Assembly: GCA_036898135.1 (NCBI GenBank)
Contig: CM072523.1
Coordinates: 35,467,037 to 35,531,036, forward strand
Origin: Oncomelania hupensis
Lineage: Eukaryota; Mollusca; Gastropoda; Littorinimorpha; Pomatiopsidae
Length of the DNA stretch: 64,000 nt
Reading direction: 5' to 3'
Below are positions 10,557 through 20,926 of the stretch, one piece after another (position 1 is the first letter of the stretch; every line of letters starts with the position of its first letter). Both the position numbers and the translations under genes were made by a program. The notes under the pieces were generated by a model, which was given only the letters and a program-made list of their open reading frames with translations, had not been told where the DNA came from and ran no database searches.

Positions 10557-10915
10557 CCAAGGATCGGGATGGGGTGGTACGTGTAGGTAAAAGGGGGCTA
10601 CGGGTAGGTTTAAAGGGGCATGGGTAGGCATAACGGGGATACGGGTATATATAAGGGGGTATGGTGATGGTCGATTCCTTTCATCCATACCTGCGAAACG
10701 ATCGACGGGGAAGTATCAAGGAGGGTACAGGTAGGTTACAAGGGGGGTACGGAAGGTATCAAGGGGGTATGGGGAGGTATCAAGTGGGTTCGGGGAGGTA
10801 TCAAGGGCCCCTGGGGGTATGGTGAGGCATCATGGGGTGGGGGGGACGGGGAGATATCAGGGGGGGGGGTATGGGGAGGTATGAAGGGGGATATGGGGAG
10901 GTATCATCGTCCAAA
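10557..10915. repeat. G-rich minisatellite, ~20-22-bp units (GGTATCAAGGGGGTACGGGGA-type)
   Basis: About 15 degenerate units carry G4 to G10 runs separated by GGTATCA or GGTATGA. The strand asymmetry is extreme: the plus strand is G-rich throughout. Several adjacent units could form G-quadruplexes. No gene is seen. Confidence 0.8.
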
Positions 10916-11228
10916 TGAAACTCGCAGAGAACAGTTGTCTCTCTGTCTACATTTTAAACAGCAACCTGTGTACCCTGGCTTGCCAGGGTACAAAACCACT
11001 AGTATATATATAAGCGAGCAAGCTCTGATGCACTGTGGTGATCTAGCTCCATAATTTGCTGATGATGCTCAATGGATAAGCTGTCGTCTGCGGTGGCGAG
11101 TTCAATACTGAATGGCATTTGACATAGTACAGTATGTGGCCTTTTCCACATCCTGATCTCAAGAGAGAAATGGCGTATTTCTAAGCAGGCTGTATAGCTA
11201 CCATGACTGGATATTCATACTGCATTTC

Positions 11229-11266
11229 TCTATATCTCTCTCTTTCTCTCTGTCTGTCCGTATGTC

Positions 11267-11341
<75 letters not shown>

Positions 11342-11688
11342 ATCTCAGCTCTCTCTCTCTCTCCCTCACTCTCACTATGATTTGAATTTTTGAAAACGAT
11401 TTTATCTAATGATGACCTTTTTTGTTTGTTATTGTCCCATAATATTTAATGTATAATAATAATTTGTTGTATTTAATAGTTATTGTTACAAGCTGCACGG
11501 GCAAGATATATAAATGTGCACACCGCGCTTACTCTTTTACCCTTGCAAAAAAAAAAATCTTAACTTACCTTACCTTATCAAATATTATCCATCTATCTCT
11601 GTGTCTGTCTGTCTGTCTGTCTGTCTCTATCCATCTCTCTCTCCCTCCCTCCCCCTCTCTCTCTCCCTCTCTCTCTCTCTCTCAAAGT
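11229..11688. repeat. (TC)n arrays and (TGTC)n
   Basis: (TC)n at about 11268-11338 with flanking imperfect TC to 11374, (TGTC)n at about 11603-11626 and CT-rich DNA to 11684. The Ser/Leu-rich ORFs here are artefacts. The intervening sequence holds no gene. Confidence 0.95.
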
Positions 11689-12273
11689 TGGATTGAAAGA
11701 AGGGTGGAAGTAAATAATTATTAATTTATTAATCTCTATACAGTTAAAGTGTGTCCCTTCTCATACACGACAAGATTGTGCTTTCTCTCCAAGACAGTGC
11801 ACATCGATTTTTCGCCACTAATAATGTCACCACACCGATTTGGCAAATATTGACATTTACATTTACTTAAAGGATATTGCTTTAGTCTTAACCCCCCTCC
11901 CCACCTCCCTCCCACCCCCCTCCCCATTGTCCAAGAGGAAATATTTGGCAAACATGTACTGTTATGTCAATATCATTATAACGGATATTGCTTCCCAAAT
12001 GACCCTTACTATTACTATCGAAACAATCCCACGTTCCTCACCACTCTCATTCTCCCTCCCTCGAGGGTAGACTTTGGCACACACACAAAAATTATATTAA
12101 TGGAAATAGATGAAATATTGTTTTAATGCATTACCATACCCCTTCCCCTCCTTCTTCCCACTCTTCTCTTCCGGGGGCCGATTTTGCCACAGAAACAGAC
12201 AGAACTAAGGGGCAAAAACTCTCCGCGATAGCATCCCTCACGTTTTCCCCAACGGCCCGATAGGCCGAGGGAT

Positions 12274-12354
<81 letters not shown>
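12274..12354. repeat. (GATA)n microsatellite
   Basis: About 20 perfect GATA units, directly abutting SINE-like sequence that starts with TTCGGATGAGAGTATAAACC. Confidence 0.97.
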
Positions 12355-12355
<1 letters not shown>

Positions 12356-12357
12356 TT

Positions 12358-12672
12358 ATTCTTTCGGATGAGAGTATAAACCGAGGTCTAGTCCGTGCAA
12401 GCACGCATTCAATCGTTTAGACTTTAAAGGTTCTGACGCTCATGTCCTAGACGGGTGAGTGCCGGCTACACAAATACACCCAGCACGCACTAGGTCCATT
12501 CTCGCCATCCTCGGTCGCCCAGGATTGTGCTCAGTCGTCATGGCGTCAGACTGTGCGCCCAAAGGTTACACGTGAACGCCTCGGGCAGCTTGAGTTAGAT
12601 CCTGTATCGGCCAGCGCCTTGAGCAGCTCTTGAGCTGGAGTAGCGCTATATAAGAACGAAAAAAAAAAGAAT
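12358..12672 (+). mobile_element. SINE/LINE-tail-like composite ending GCGCTATATAA-A(n)
   Basis: It starts with TTCGGATGAGAGTATAAACCGAGGT, a block common to invertebrate SINE/LINE tails and also recognisable near 20660. It ends GGCCAGCGCCTTGAGCAGCT...AGCGCTATATAAG followed by A10. The same 3' block is shared with the tRNA-derived SINE at 52141 and, inverted, with the relic at 16697-16790. Boundaries are approximate and I see no A/B box here. Confidence 0.5.
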
Positions 12673-12683
12673 CCTCGATACAA

Positions 12684-12875
<192 letters not shown>

Positions 12876-13257
12876 AGATAAACAAATAGAACCTCCACTC
12901 TTTTCTCCCGGGGACTGGATGGGCAAATATTGCAATAAATGAAAATTGAGAGCCCATAGTTTTATGGACCACCATAACCCTCACCCCCATATCCAGTCCT
13001 TGTTCTTCTGAGCTTTTCCTGCCGCGTTCGCGTCTCAAATATGTCTAATAATGTAAATCAATGAGGTGTTGTAGCCTACGTAAATAATGTTTTCGCCCAA
13101 CAGCCACTTCCGTCTGTATTAATTAGCCTCGTTACATTGAACTTCCCGTTGTTTTCATTAGCAACAAGGCACAGAAAGAAAAAGCGTTCTATAGAAAAGT
13201 TGATCATGGTGATCTTTTGTTTTCATTGAGACAAAATGTCAAAAAGACTATGAGCAA

Positions 13258-13309
13258 CAAGAAGAAGAAGAAGAAGAAGAAGAAGAAGAAGAAGAAGAAG
13301 AAGAAGAAG

Positions 13310-13341
<32 letters not shown>

Positions 13342-13401
13342 GGAATGATAGAATAAAAACAACAACAACAATACTATCGACAACAACAACAACAACAAGG
13401 A
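13258..13401. repeat. (GAA)n / (CAA)n microsatellite
   Basis: (AAG)n at about 13259-13310 passes into (AAC)n to 13340, then further CAA units to 13398. The minus-strand Leu/Val/Phe ORFs are spurious. Confidence 0.95.
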
Positions 13402-13692
13402 ATAAAAGAAAGAAAAAATGAATCCATGACTGAATCAATGAATACTGAAATTAATTATACGTAGGCTAGTTAATTATTTACTTCTGTCGTTTCTCTTTAT
13501 TTATTTGTTTCTTTAGCTGTGCTTATTCGTTATGCGTTGTTTGTCCCCTTTAAACGACCTAATATTTTATATGCAGACATTAGGAATGTGCAAAACAGCA
13601 CCACCACCACCATCATCACCACCACCAACGTCAACAATTGAATTTCAAAGTTTTACGTGTTTCTCAATTGGAAATATAAGGAGAAAATAGTT

Positions 13693-15065
13693 CCTATCCT
13701 ATCCTATCCTATCCCATAACCCGAAGGTCGTAGGGGCACCACAGATGATCGCTTAACCAGCATACTCCATCTTTCTCTGTCCTCAGCAGCCCTCATGGCT
13801 TCGCTCAGTGTCAAGCCAGTCCATTCTCGAATGTTGTCCTCCCACCTCTTTTTCGGTCTCCCCCTTCTTCTACCTCCTTGCACTGTGCCTTGCAGAATGG
13901 TCTTTGCAAGGCCTGATGATCTGGTGACGTGGCCATACCATCGGAGTTTCCGTTTCTTCACCACTGTGAGCAGGTCATCATGTTGTCCAATGGCTTGTGT
14001 GATGGTCTGTCGGACTTCAACGTTGGTGATGTGTTGGGTATAGGAAATGCACAGAAGTCTTCTGTAGCACCTCATCTCCATGCTTTGTATTCTTCGTTGG
14101 AGATCTGCTGTGAGGGTCCATGCTTCGCAAGCATATAGGAAGATGGAGATGACCAGAGAGCGCAGCAGTCTTACTTTGGAATGTAGACTGATGGTTCTGT
14201 CTTTCCAAATGGGCTTCAACCTTGTCAGGGCAGCAGTTGTTTGTGCGATCCTGGAGAGGACTTCCTGTCGAGACCCATTGTCTGACACAATGGCTCCTAA
14301 ATATTTGAAGCTGTTCACTGTGTTGAGGGATTGGCCTTGTACTTTGATGTCCGTGTTGATGCCATTGGTGTTGTTGGTCATCATTTTGGTCTTCTCTGCA
14401 CTTATTTCCATTCCATAAGCTCTGGAGGTGGTGTCAAGCCTCTGTACAAGCTGTTCAAGTTCTTGTTCCTCTCCAGCCAATCCATCAATATCATCCGCAA
14501 AAACGAAGATTGGAGATTGCTCTGCCCCCTATGCTGACTGTGCCTTCATGATCTGCAAGAGCATCTGACATGATGCGCTCTAGGAAGATGTTGAAGAGTG
14601 TTGGGGAGAGCAGGCATCCTTGACGCACACCGATTGTTGTTCTGAACCAGTTCCCGATGACGCTGTTATGGAGGACTGCACTGGTAGCCTTGTCATACAG
14701 GCTTTTGATGACTTCTATAATTTTAGGGCTGATGTTGTACACTTTCATGGTTGCCCATAGAGCTGCATGCCAGACTCGGTCAAATGCCTTCTTGAAGTCT
14801 ATGAACACATGATATAGATGTTGTTGGTGCTGTAGGTATTTCTCACAGATTATTCTGAGGTTGAAAATCTGTTCAGTGGTACTTCGCCCTGCCATGAATC
14901 CTGCTTGTTCTTCAGCTATGATTTGTTCAGCTTGTGGTTTCAACCTGTTGAGTATTATTTTCAGGAGGACCTTGCTGGGATGGCTGATGAGGCTGATGGT
15001 GCGGTAATTTTCACACTCCTGAAGGTTACCTTTTTTGGGAAGAGTGATGACAAGCGACTGGGTCC
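13693..15065 (-). mobile_element. RTE-like LINE, longest copy in window (1.37 kb, 5'-truncated)
   Basis: The 9-bp direct repeat AAAATAGTT flanks it (13684-13692 and 15066-15074). On the minus strand it starts inside the RT fingers (LPKKGNLQECENYRTISL), continues through the palm and thumb, and ends in the C-terminal domain with KKRKLRWYGHVTRSSG and GRPKKRWEDNIREWTG, followed by a (GGATA)n tail. The 3' tandem-repeat tail and missing 5' half fit RTE-type LINEs. No endonuclease domain remains. It is the best reference in this window for the other four copies of the family. Confidence 0.93.
13704..14943 (-). pseudogene. Reverse transcriptase ORF of RTE-like LINE, one frameshift
   Basis: The segment 14491-14943 encodes EEQAGFMAGRSTTEQIFNLR, the motif A region VFIDFKKAFDRVW and motif B GVRQGCLLSPTLFNIFLE. 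Next should come the catalytic FADD box. At about 14506 a run of five T residues shifts the frame exactly at that box, so the upper frame ends LRFCG-stop, while the lower frame (13704-14506) continues in line and reads ADDIDGLAGEEQELEQL. The C-terminal part includes the FKYLGAIVSDNG thumb motif and the terminal WYGHVTR domain. Apart from the single-base frameshift and 5' truncation the ORF is well preserved, which suggests a fairly young copy. Confidence 0.9.
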
Positions 15066-15758
15066 AAAATAGTTGGATTAATAATTAAAAAGTGCGTTTC
15101 CTGTGTCTGATCCTTTCAACGTTAAATTTTCGGTGAATGAAGGCCTTACGGTATTTTATTGTGATGCTGAAACTGTGATGTTGTTGTGAACTTGTTGTAG
15201 TGTTGTTCAGAATGTCAAACTGAAAATGTTATTAGGTAGAAAAAAGGTTGTTAGGCGGTAAACCTAAAAACGTTTTGTCTCCACTGTGTACGATGTGAAA
15301 TACGCCTCGCCCGCAGTCCCTCTTTAATAATTATAACCTTGAAAATGTTATTGTTAGTGATGGGTTACAGTCCTCACACACAGTACACACACGCAAGTAA
15401 ACAAAATTAAATATTACCACTATCATATGTCATGTTTAGCGAATGTTTTTGTTTTCTAGTATTAAATGTGCTTTGCTTGCATACACGTACAGTTAAACAC
15501 AAAATATTAACAAGAACACTATAAATGTGCTAAACAGTATGTCACTTTTTTGCAAATATTTATGTTTATGTTATTAAAAGTGCATTACTTGCGTACACGT
15601 ACAAGTAAACACAAAATATTAACAAGAACACTATTAGTGTGATGCAACAGTGCGGCCTATTTTCTTAATGATTTTGTTGTTTGTTTTTAATATTAAAAGC
15701 GCGTGAGGAGTGTACATAGCAGTAGTATGAGTATGATATATAATACTCTTTACACTAA

Positions 15759-16339
15759 GTGGAACCCCCGTTGGGGTGCCGGGGGTTTCAGTATCAATAG
15801 TATCCCCACTTTCTGGAAATGTAGTGCTTTAAATTCCCACTGTCGCTGTCTTTCTCATTTGCTCTTTCTCATTCCTGCTCTGTTCTATCAATCTGCTATA
15901 ATATCTTCTTCTTCGCTAGACCAGTCATCTACCTTTTTTTCTTAAAAACTCCTCCGGGACAAGACTCCTTATTTGTGTGTGAGGTCTGTTGGATCAGCTT
16001 GGGAATATTGGACGCTTTCTGCCAGGTGGTCACTAGCGCTTCCTATGATGTTATTATTTAGCAATGTAGGCATTTTATATGTAGGTGTTTTGTTGATAAT
16101 TTACAAAGAGGTTTGTATTCTAGTTTGTTTTTGTAAACGGGGTTTCGATAAATTAGAGTACAGCCTCAGCGTCCTCTGCGTGGGATGTCTTTATTGTAAA
16201 TTGACTGGCTGGTGGAGAGCTTTCAGTTTTACCACTAGGGTTGTTTCAGCAGATTTTATGCGGATCAGGGGTTGTCCGGTCCTGATTTGGCTCGGAAGAG
16301 TCCGCTGGACCTAAAGCAATAATCATGTAATGTAATGTA
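15759..16339 (+). mobile_element. CR1/L2-derived ~580-bp repeat, full-length copy (copy b)
   Basis: It starts just before AACCCCCGTTGGGGTGCC and ends ...CTAAAGCAATAATCATGTAATGTAATGT. ACACTAAG flanks it at 15751-15758 and 16340-16347. The same 5' start and the same GTAAT-type tail as copies a and e support a defined element rather than random truncation. Short ORFs within (for example LYVGVLLIIYKEVCILVCF) recur between copies only because the repeat is conserved. Confidence 0.82.
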
Positions 16340-16696
16340 ACACTAAGGCGACGTGTTTTGCAAATGAACCTGCTGTCAGTTATGGGACGTGATGTAGGCT
16401 TTCCACTATTTCCTGTTCTACATTAATAAAAGTGCATTTAGGCTTGTGCATAGTAGTAGTATCAGCATTACGTATATCTATAATATTAAGGCAAAGTGTT
16501 TGCAAATGAAACTGCAGTTATTTATGTGATTTAACACTATGTCCTGTTTAGCAAGTGCGTTTGTATCCATTATGGTTGACAGCGAGCGCATCGGAATGGC
16601 TTGTACATACAGTAATTACATATACAATTATGCTATATTTATTTTCCCTCAATAACTTTGGACGGCACATTAAACTGCAGCCTTGTAAATTTTAGT

Positions 16697-16881
16697 GTTC
16701 TTATATTTAGCGATTTTCCAGCTGAAGAGCGGCGCAATGGGCTGGCCGATACAAGACATAATTCAAGCAGCCCGAGGCATGTCAAATACATTTAGTTCAA
16801 GAACAACGAAATAGATCCTTTTGTTCCGGATATTCGTTTCAGTTTATGGAAGAATAAAATAACAAAGAAATCACCTTTCTA

Positions 16882-16912
<31 letters not shown>

Positions 16913-16925
16913 TTCTCTCTCCCTC
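16697..16925 (-). mobile_element. SINE 3'-block relic (inverted) plus (CTGT)n
   Basis: The reverse complement of 16700-16790 (CCTCGGGCTGCTTGAATTATGTCTTGTATCGGCCAGCCC...) matches the SINE-like block at 12575-12640. A (CTGT)n microsatellite follows at about 16868-16912. The remainder of 16340-18410 shows no gene, only AT-rich sequence and short ORFs. Confidence 0.5.
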
Positions 16926-18410
16926 TCTTTCTCTCTCTTTAACACCAACATCCACACGTTTGCACAAATTCAAGTCGACAAAAATACACACCTGAACATG
17001 AACAATGCGTTTAATAACAAATTTCAACAAGACAAAATGCATATTGGAACAGATATTGTATAGAGAGTCTTCACTTTTAACAACAACTGTAACACGTAAT
17101 AAAGATTACATCATTATCAGTGTTAAACTTCTTCTTCTTTTTTGCCCATGTACTTCCACATTTTGACACAACTTCGCCGCAACTTGACCTTTAGTATTGA
17201 ATACAAAAAACAATAACAAAACCATGTAACAAATAAAACGAAAGATTCAAATAAATAGCCATAAAGAACAAAAACCCCAAATCCAGGGAGAAAAATAATA
17301 TAAAATCAGTAATTTTTTCTTCTTCATCATCTTAAATCATAATATTTCACGGGTTGAATGTATAAAAGTTAACGTCAAATGAACTAAGCAGAGTATAATA
17401 ATATAACAATGAATTATTAATATAAATCAAAGAGAAGACGGTACTTATATAACTCTACAGGTAAATCAATGGATGTGAACCAACCATTATCGCACAGTCG
17501 TATCTCTAAACGTCCGTTTATAGAATTTTTACATCATTTCTAAACAATGATTTTTGATGATATGTTCGCGTATTTTGGGCTAATTTCAAAGGGAGAAAAT
17601 AGCGCTACTTCGAAGACAAGAAAGTTTTAAGTGGATCTCACCTAACCGTAGTCGCGTTTGTGGTACCTGTTAAGTAACAATGAAAGTATTTTTACGCTCA
17701 TGACGGCCGACAACCGTCTCTATAATGCCGTTATCGAGACCCGAATGTGAGCGCCTGTGATTCGATACAATAAAACATTACCAGACAACTAATCACATTA
17801 TTAATATCTACTAATCTAGCACCATGAATATTGACCCTTTGTTATGTTTTTTAAGCAGCTAAGCTGAGAGCCAACATTGTTAGAGGGGAAGGTGGTGGTC
17901 CACAACGCCCTATTGCGTGAGCGATATTAGGACGAATCATCTCGTCGTCACCTTGGTGAGAAAACGGCAAAGCGGAGGGGAGGGGGGAGGGAGGGGAAGA
18001 AAAGAGAACGGCGAGCGGGGAGTCGTTGAGAGGAGACATTTGTTTTGCCATCTGTTTTTCGATTCAATTAATTTGTATTAATATCTTTTTAAAAAAAATG
18101 ATGTATGTCAATAAACAATTAAAAGAAACCAATAGCCCTAAAGCGGATGACGTTCAAAATGATCATCAAATAAAAAAAAAAAACAAAACAACAAAGCAAT
18201 AAAAGCAGTGACTGGTTCACAATTTTTTTTAACGAGAAACGAAACAATAATGGAATGTATGGTTTTACTCTGCTGTATTCTGTCCTAATTTGTTTTGCAT
18301 ACATTGCATGAATAAACTCGATAAAGTCTACACCAGGGAGACCATTTCGCGGAGAAACCACCATCGTTGGTCATACAATACAATGCAAAACAATATAATT
18401 CTTCTTCTTC

Positions 18411-18651
18411 CTATACATGTCCAACTGTTGCACTGGACAAGTACTGACTTGTAAACTTTATTGTATCACATCGAGTGTTACAATCTGGATACGCAAAAAC
18501 AAAAATCTGACCACCAGTAACACATTTCGGTCGTAAAGTATAAAGGCGTTGTAAAGGAACTCTTTTTACAGGAACAGCTCCATGAGGGCTGAACCCATTT
18601 CTTCTCCATTCTGCTACGCCTGAAACTGCTTCAGCGTAGACTGTGCATTTT
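18411..18651 (-). CDS. Candidate terminal coding exon, unrecognised product
   Basis: An 80-codon open segment on the minus strand ends with TAG at 18411-18413. It contains VSGVAEWRRNGFSPHGAVPV and GGQIFVFAYPDC. It is preceded by a strong polypyrimidine tract and TTTCAG at 18652-18657, and begins with one base completing a codon. The residue mix looks protein-like, but I recognise no family. AATAAAG occurs inside the frame. The nearest candidate upstream exon (18760-18880) is out of phase with it, so the two may not belong together. Confidence 0.25.
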
Positions 18652-18759
18652 CTGAAACTTCAATATATTTCTAAAAAAAAATAAAAATAAACAAAATTTA
18701 AATAATTTAATCATGAAATTAAAGTCGGTGATGTTCGAGTTAAAACAAGATCCACTTAC

Positions 18760-18880
18760 TGTATGTCAAATGCGTTTTCTTGTTGCATAGTGCTCTTATC
18801 AGCTCAAAGATGTACTCAAGACGCCTATTACAATGTAACTTTCGTACGATAGCAGGTTTTTGTTTAGGTAAAACAAACAT
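18760..18880 (-). CDS. Candidate first exon with consensus donor, unrecognised
   Basis: An ATG at 18880 opens 40 codons including NRRLEYIFELIRALCNKK, ending at 18760 directly before GTAAGTGG, a near-ideal 5' splice site. If spliced to the AG at 18671 or so, the frame would close after three codons (KIY-stop). If spliced to the exon at 18411-18651 it would be out of phase. It is therefore a candidate only. No domain is recognised. Confidence 0.22.
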
Positions 18881-19808
18881 ACAAAACAATATAGTGTGCA
18901 TATTTCCTACTGTAGCTAATTAGTGTTTAGGGTCCACAGTCGTAGAACAATGCAATTACTATTCCACAGATAAACTATATTATCCGGCCGACTGTGTTTT
19001 AGGGTATTAACAGGCAAAGGTAATGGCATTTCACCAATACTGAACCGCCGCCATGCTTGTTTCAAAAGTCAATAATAGGATTACCGCCCTTGAACACTCC
19101 ATTATAAAACTAGGTTACATATAGCATAGCCCTATAGTGAATAAAAGGATCAAAGATGGCGGTATGATTGACTAATCGAAAGGGAGCAAAGTTAACCGTT
19201 ATTTATTTACAGCTTATTGAAGTATTATCGACATTTATTACGGCAACAAATGTTACTGAAGTGTATAGTCATGAAACAATAAATTAAAAAAAATCTTTTT
19301 CCTACTACGGCGTCGAGCGCCCTACGTCGCCAGCTATACAAAAAAAAAAAGATTTCACGACTGTTCCTCTGGTAAAGTCAATAGACTTAAATGTATTTTT
19401 GATATGCAAGTCATCCAAAATGGGCTTCATGGTAGGAAAACAACAACACGTGCGTACCGCGGCAGAACAACATGAGAAAGACATCGTTTGATTACAAGTA
19501 CACTTTGGCCATAATAACAATGTGCGCGGTCAACTGCACATTCCAATGTACAAAAATGACATAATCTAAAAATGCACACAATTGCCCCTCTTCCCCCTCC
19601 CAGTGTAAATATACATATATATGGTACAATTCACGTATGCACACAATCTCACAAAACCATGTACAAAAAAAGATGACATAACAAAATTAAATAAATAGAA
19701 GCAAGTCACGAACATACAAAAATGCACACGAAATATTTTAACATTAAAAAATTGTGCCCTTGTGTCTTTTCCAGTAATAAGAAAAGAAAACTTAGGTAGG
19801 TAGTCATA
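18881..19808. other. No gene recognised; one Cys-rich minus-strand ORF (19305-19520)
   Basis: The minus-strand ORF at 19305-19520 starts MLLWPKCTCNQ. It runs into a T-rich tract followed by TATAG that resembles a 3' splice acceptor, so only its first ~57 codons could be exonic. I see no family. The rest is AT-rich. Confidence 0.2.
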
Positions 19809-19810
19809 AT

Positions 19811-20175
19811 TTATAGGATCCAGCCGACTGCAAAGAGCCGAATTAGGACCACAACTTGGTTGAAAGAGGACTCGTTCCCAATCCGTACAAAAGATCTGCT
19901 AAGACAACTCTAACGGTAATACTGAAGGTAATCCATCAGCCGGTCACTTTACAATAGAGGCATCCCATGCAGGGGACGCTGAGGCTGCAGTCTAATTTAT
20001 CGAAACCCCGTTTACAAAACCAAAATAGAATAAAAATATCATTAACAAAATACATACATAATTATAAAATGCCTACGTGGCTAAATAATAATGCCATAGA
20101 AAGGCCTAGTGACCATTTGGCAGAAAACGTCCAATATCCCAAAGCTGACCCAACAGGTCCCATAAACAAATGAGG
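19811..20175 (-). mobile_element. CR1/L2-derived repeat, diverged subfamily, 5'-truncated (copy c)
   Basis: The plus strand reads ATAGGATCCAGCCGACTGCA...AATTAGGACCACAACTTGG at the tail side and stops near CAGGTCCCATAAACAAATGAGG. The GTCCAGCCGACTG variant distinguishes this subfamily from the GTCCAGCGGACTC copies. It shares this form with the interrupted copy at 26068-27048 and with the LINE-linked copy at 60800. No target duplication is recognised. Confidence 0.75.
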
Positions 20176-20457
20176 AGAGAACCCATGATTCGTAATGAAA
20201 GTGGATTATTTTATGAGCAAAGATCTAGAACAAAGCTAGTATTTGAAGATGGATTGCATGTATGTTTTTTGTGGTGAACATTATAATCTCAGACAGGAAA
20301 TTATTTTTAATTTTTAAGACAGAATTTATCATCTGTGAAAAGAGAGATATAACTCCTGATCTTATTAGGTTACTACAATGAACATGTATTACTTCCTTTA
20401 AAAATAACTTAGTTCATTCAGGTTTGTTTGTATATTTGTTTGTTTGTTTTAAATGAC

Positions 20458-20675
20458 TCGTGTGCAAAACCAAGCAGGGTAGAAGATGCAGTTGACAGTC
20501 AGAGCTGGGACCAGCCGATGCCGACTGTTGCTGGGGATGTAAGTTCAGCTGGATCAGAAAGAGAATGTAAGCAGAGTGATGAAGAAAACGAGGGGGATAA
20601 GGGAAGCGGCGAGAGTGCGGAATTGAAGATGGTGGGAGAAAACCAAACTCCTTCGCATGGGAGTATAAACTAAGG
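20458..20675 (+). other. Possible acidic N-terminal exon of the hAT-type gene
   Basis: After a T-rich tract, the CAAGCAG at about 20471-20477 could act as a 3' splice site. The open frame that follows (RVEDAVDSQSWDQPMPTVAG...) is Glu/Ser-rich and continues to a stop at 20671-20673. Its position ahead of the TTF-like segment at 20927 suggests the unstructured N-terminus of the transposase. The last part (GGGAGTATAAACTAAGGTCC) resembles SINE tail sequence, so the exon end is uncertain. Confidence 0.3.
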
Positions 20676-20726
20676 TCCTGTGCTTCGAGTTATTAATAAG
20701 ATAAGCGCATAATAAATGCTGTAATT

Positions 20727-20819
20727 ATTATTATTATTATTATTATTATTCTTATTATTATTATTCTTATTATTATTATTCTTATTATTCTTATTCTTAT
20801 TCTTCTTCTTCTTCTTCTT

Positions 20820-20893
<74 letters not shown>
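20727..20893. repeat. (TTA)n / (TTC)n microsatellite
   Basis: (TTATTA)n with interspersed TTC, then pure (TTC)n near 20800-20848, then (TTA)n to 20892. It sits between two candidate segments of the hAT pseudogene. The polyAsn/polyIle minus-strand ORFs are spurious. Confidence 0.95.
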
Positions 20894-20926
20894 AAGGTAA
20901 GAGGATAGCAAATTTATTGTTTTTAA

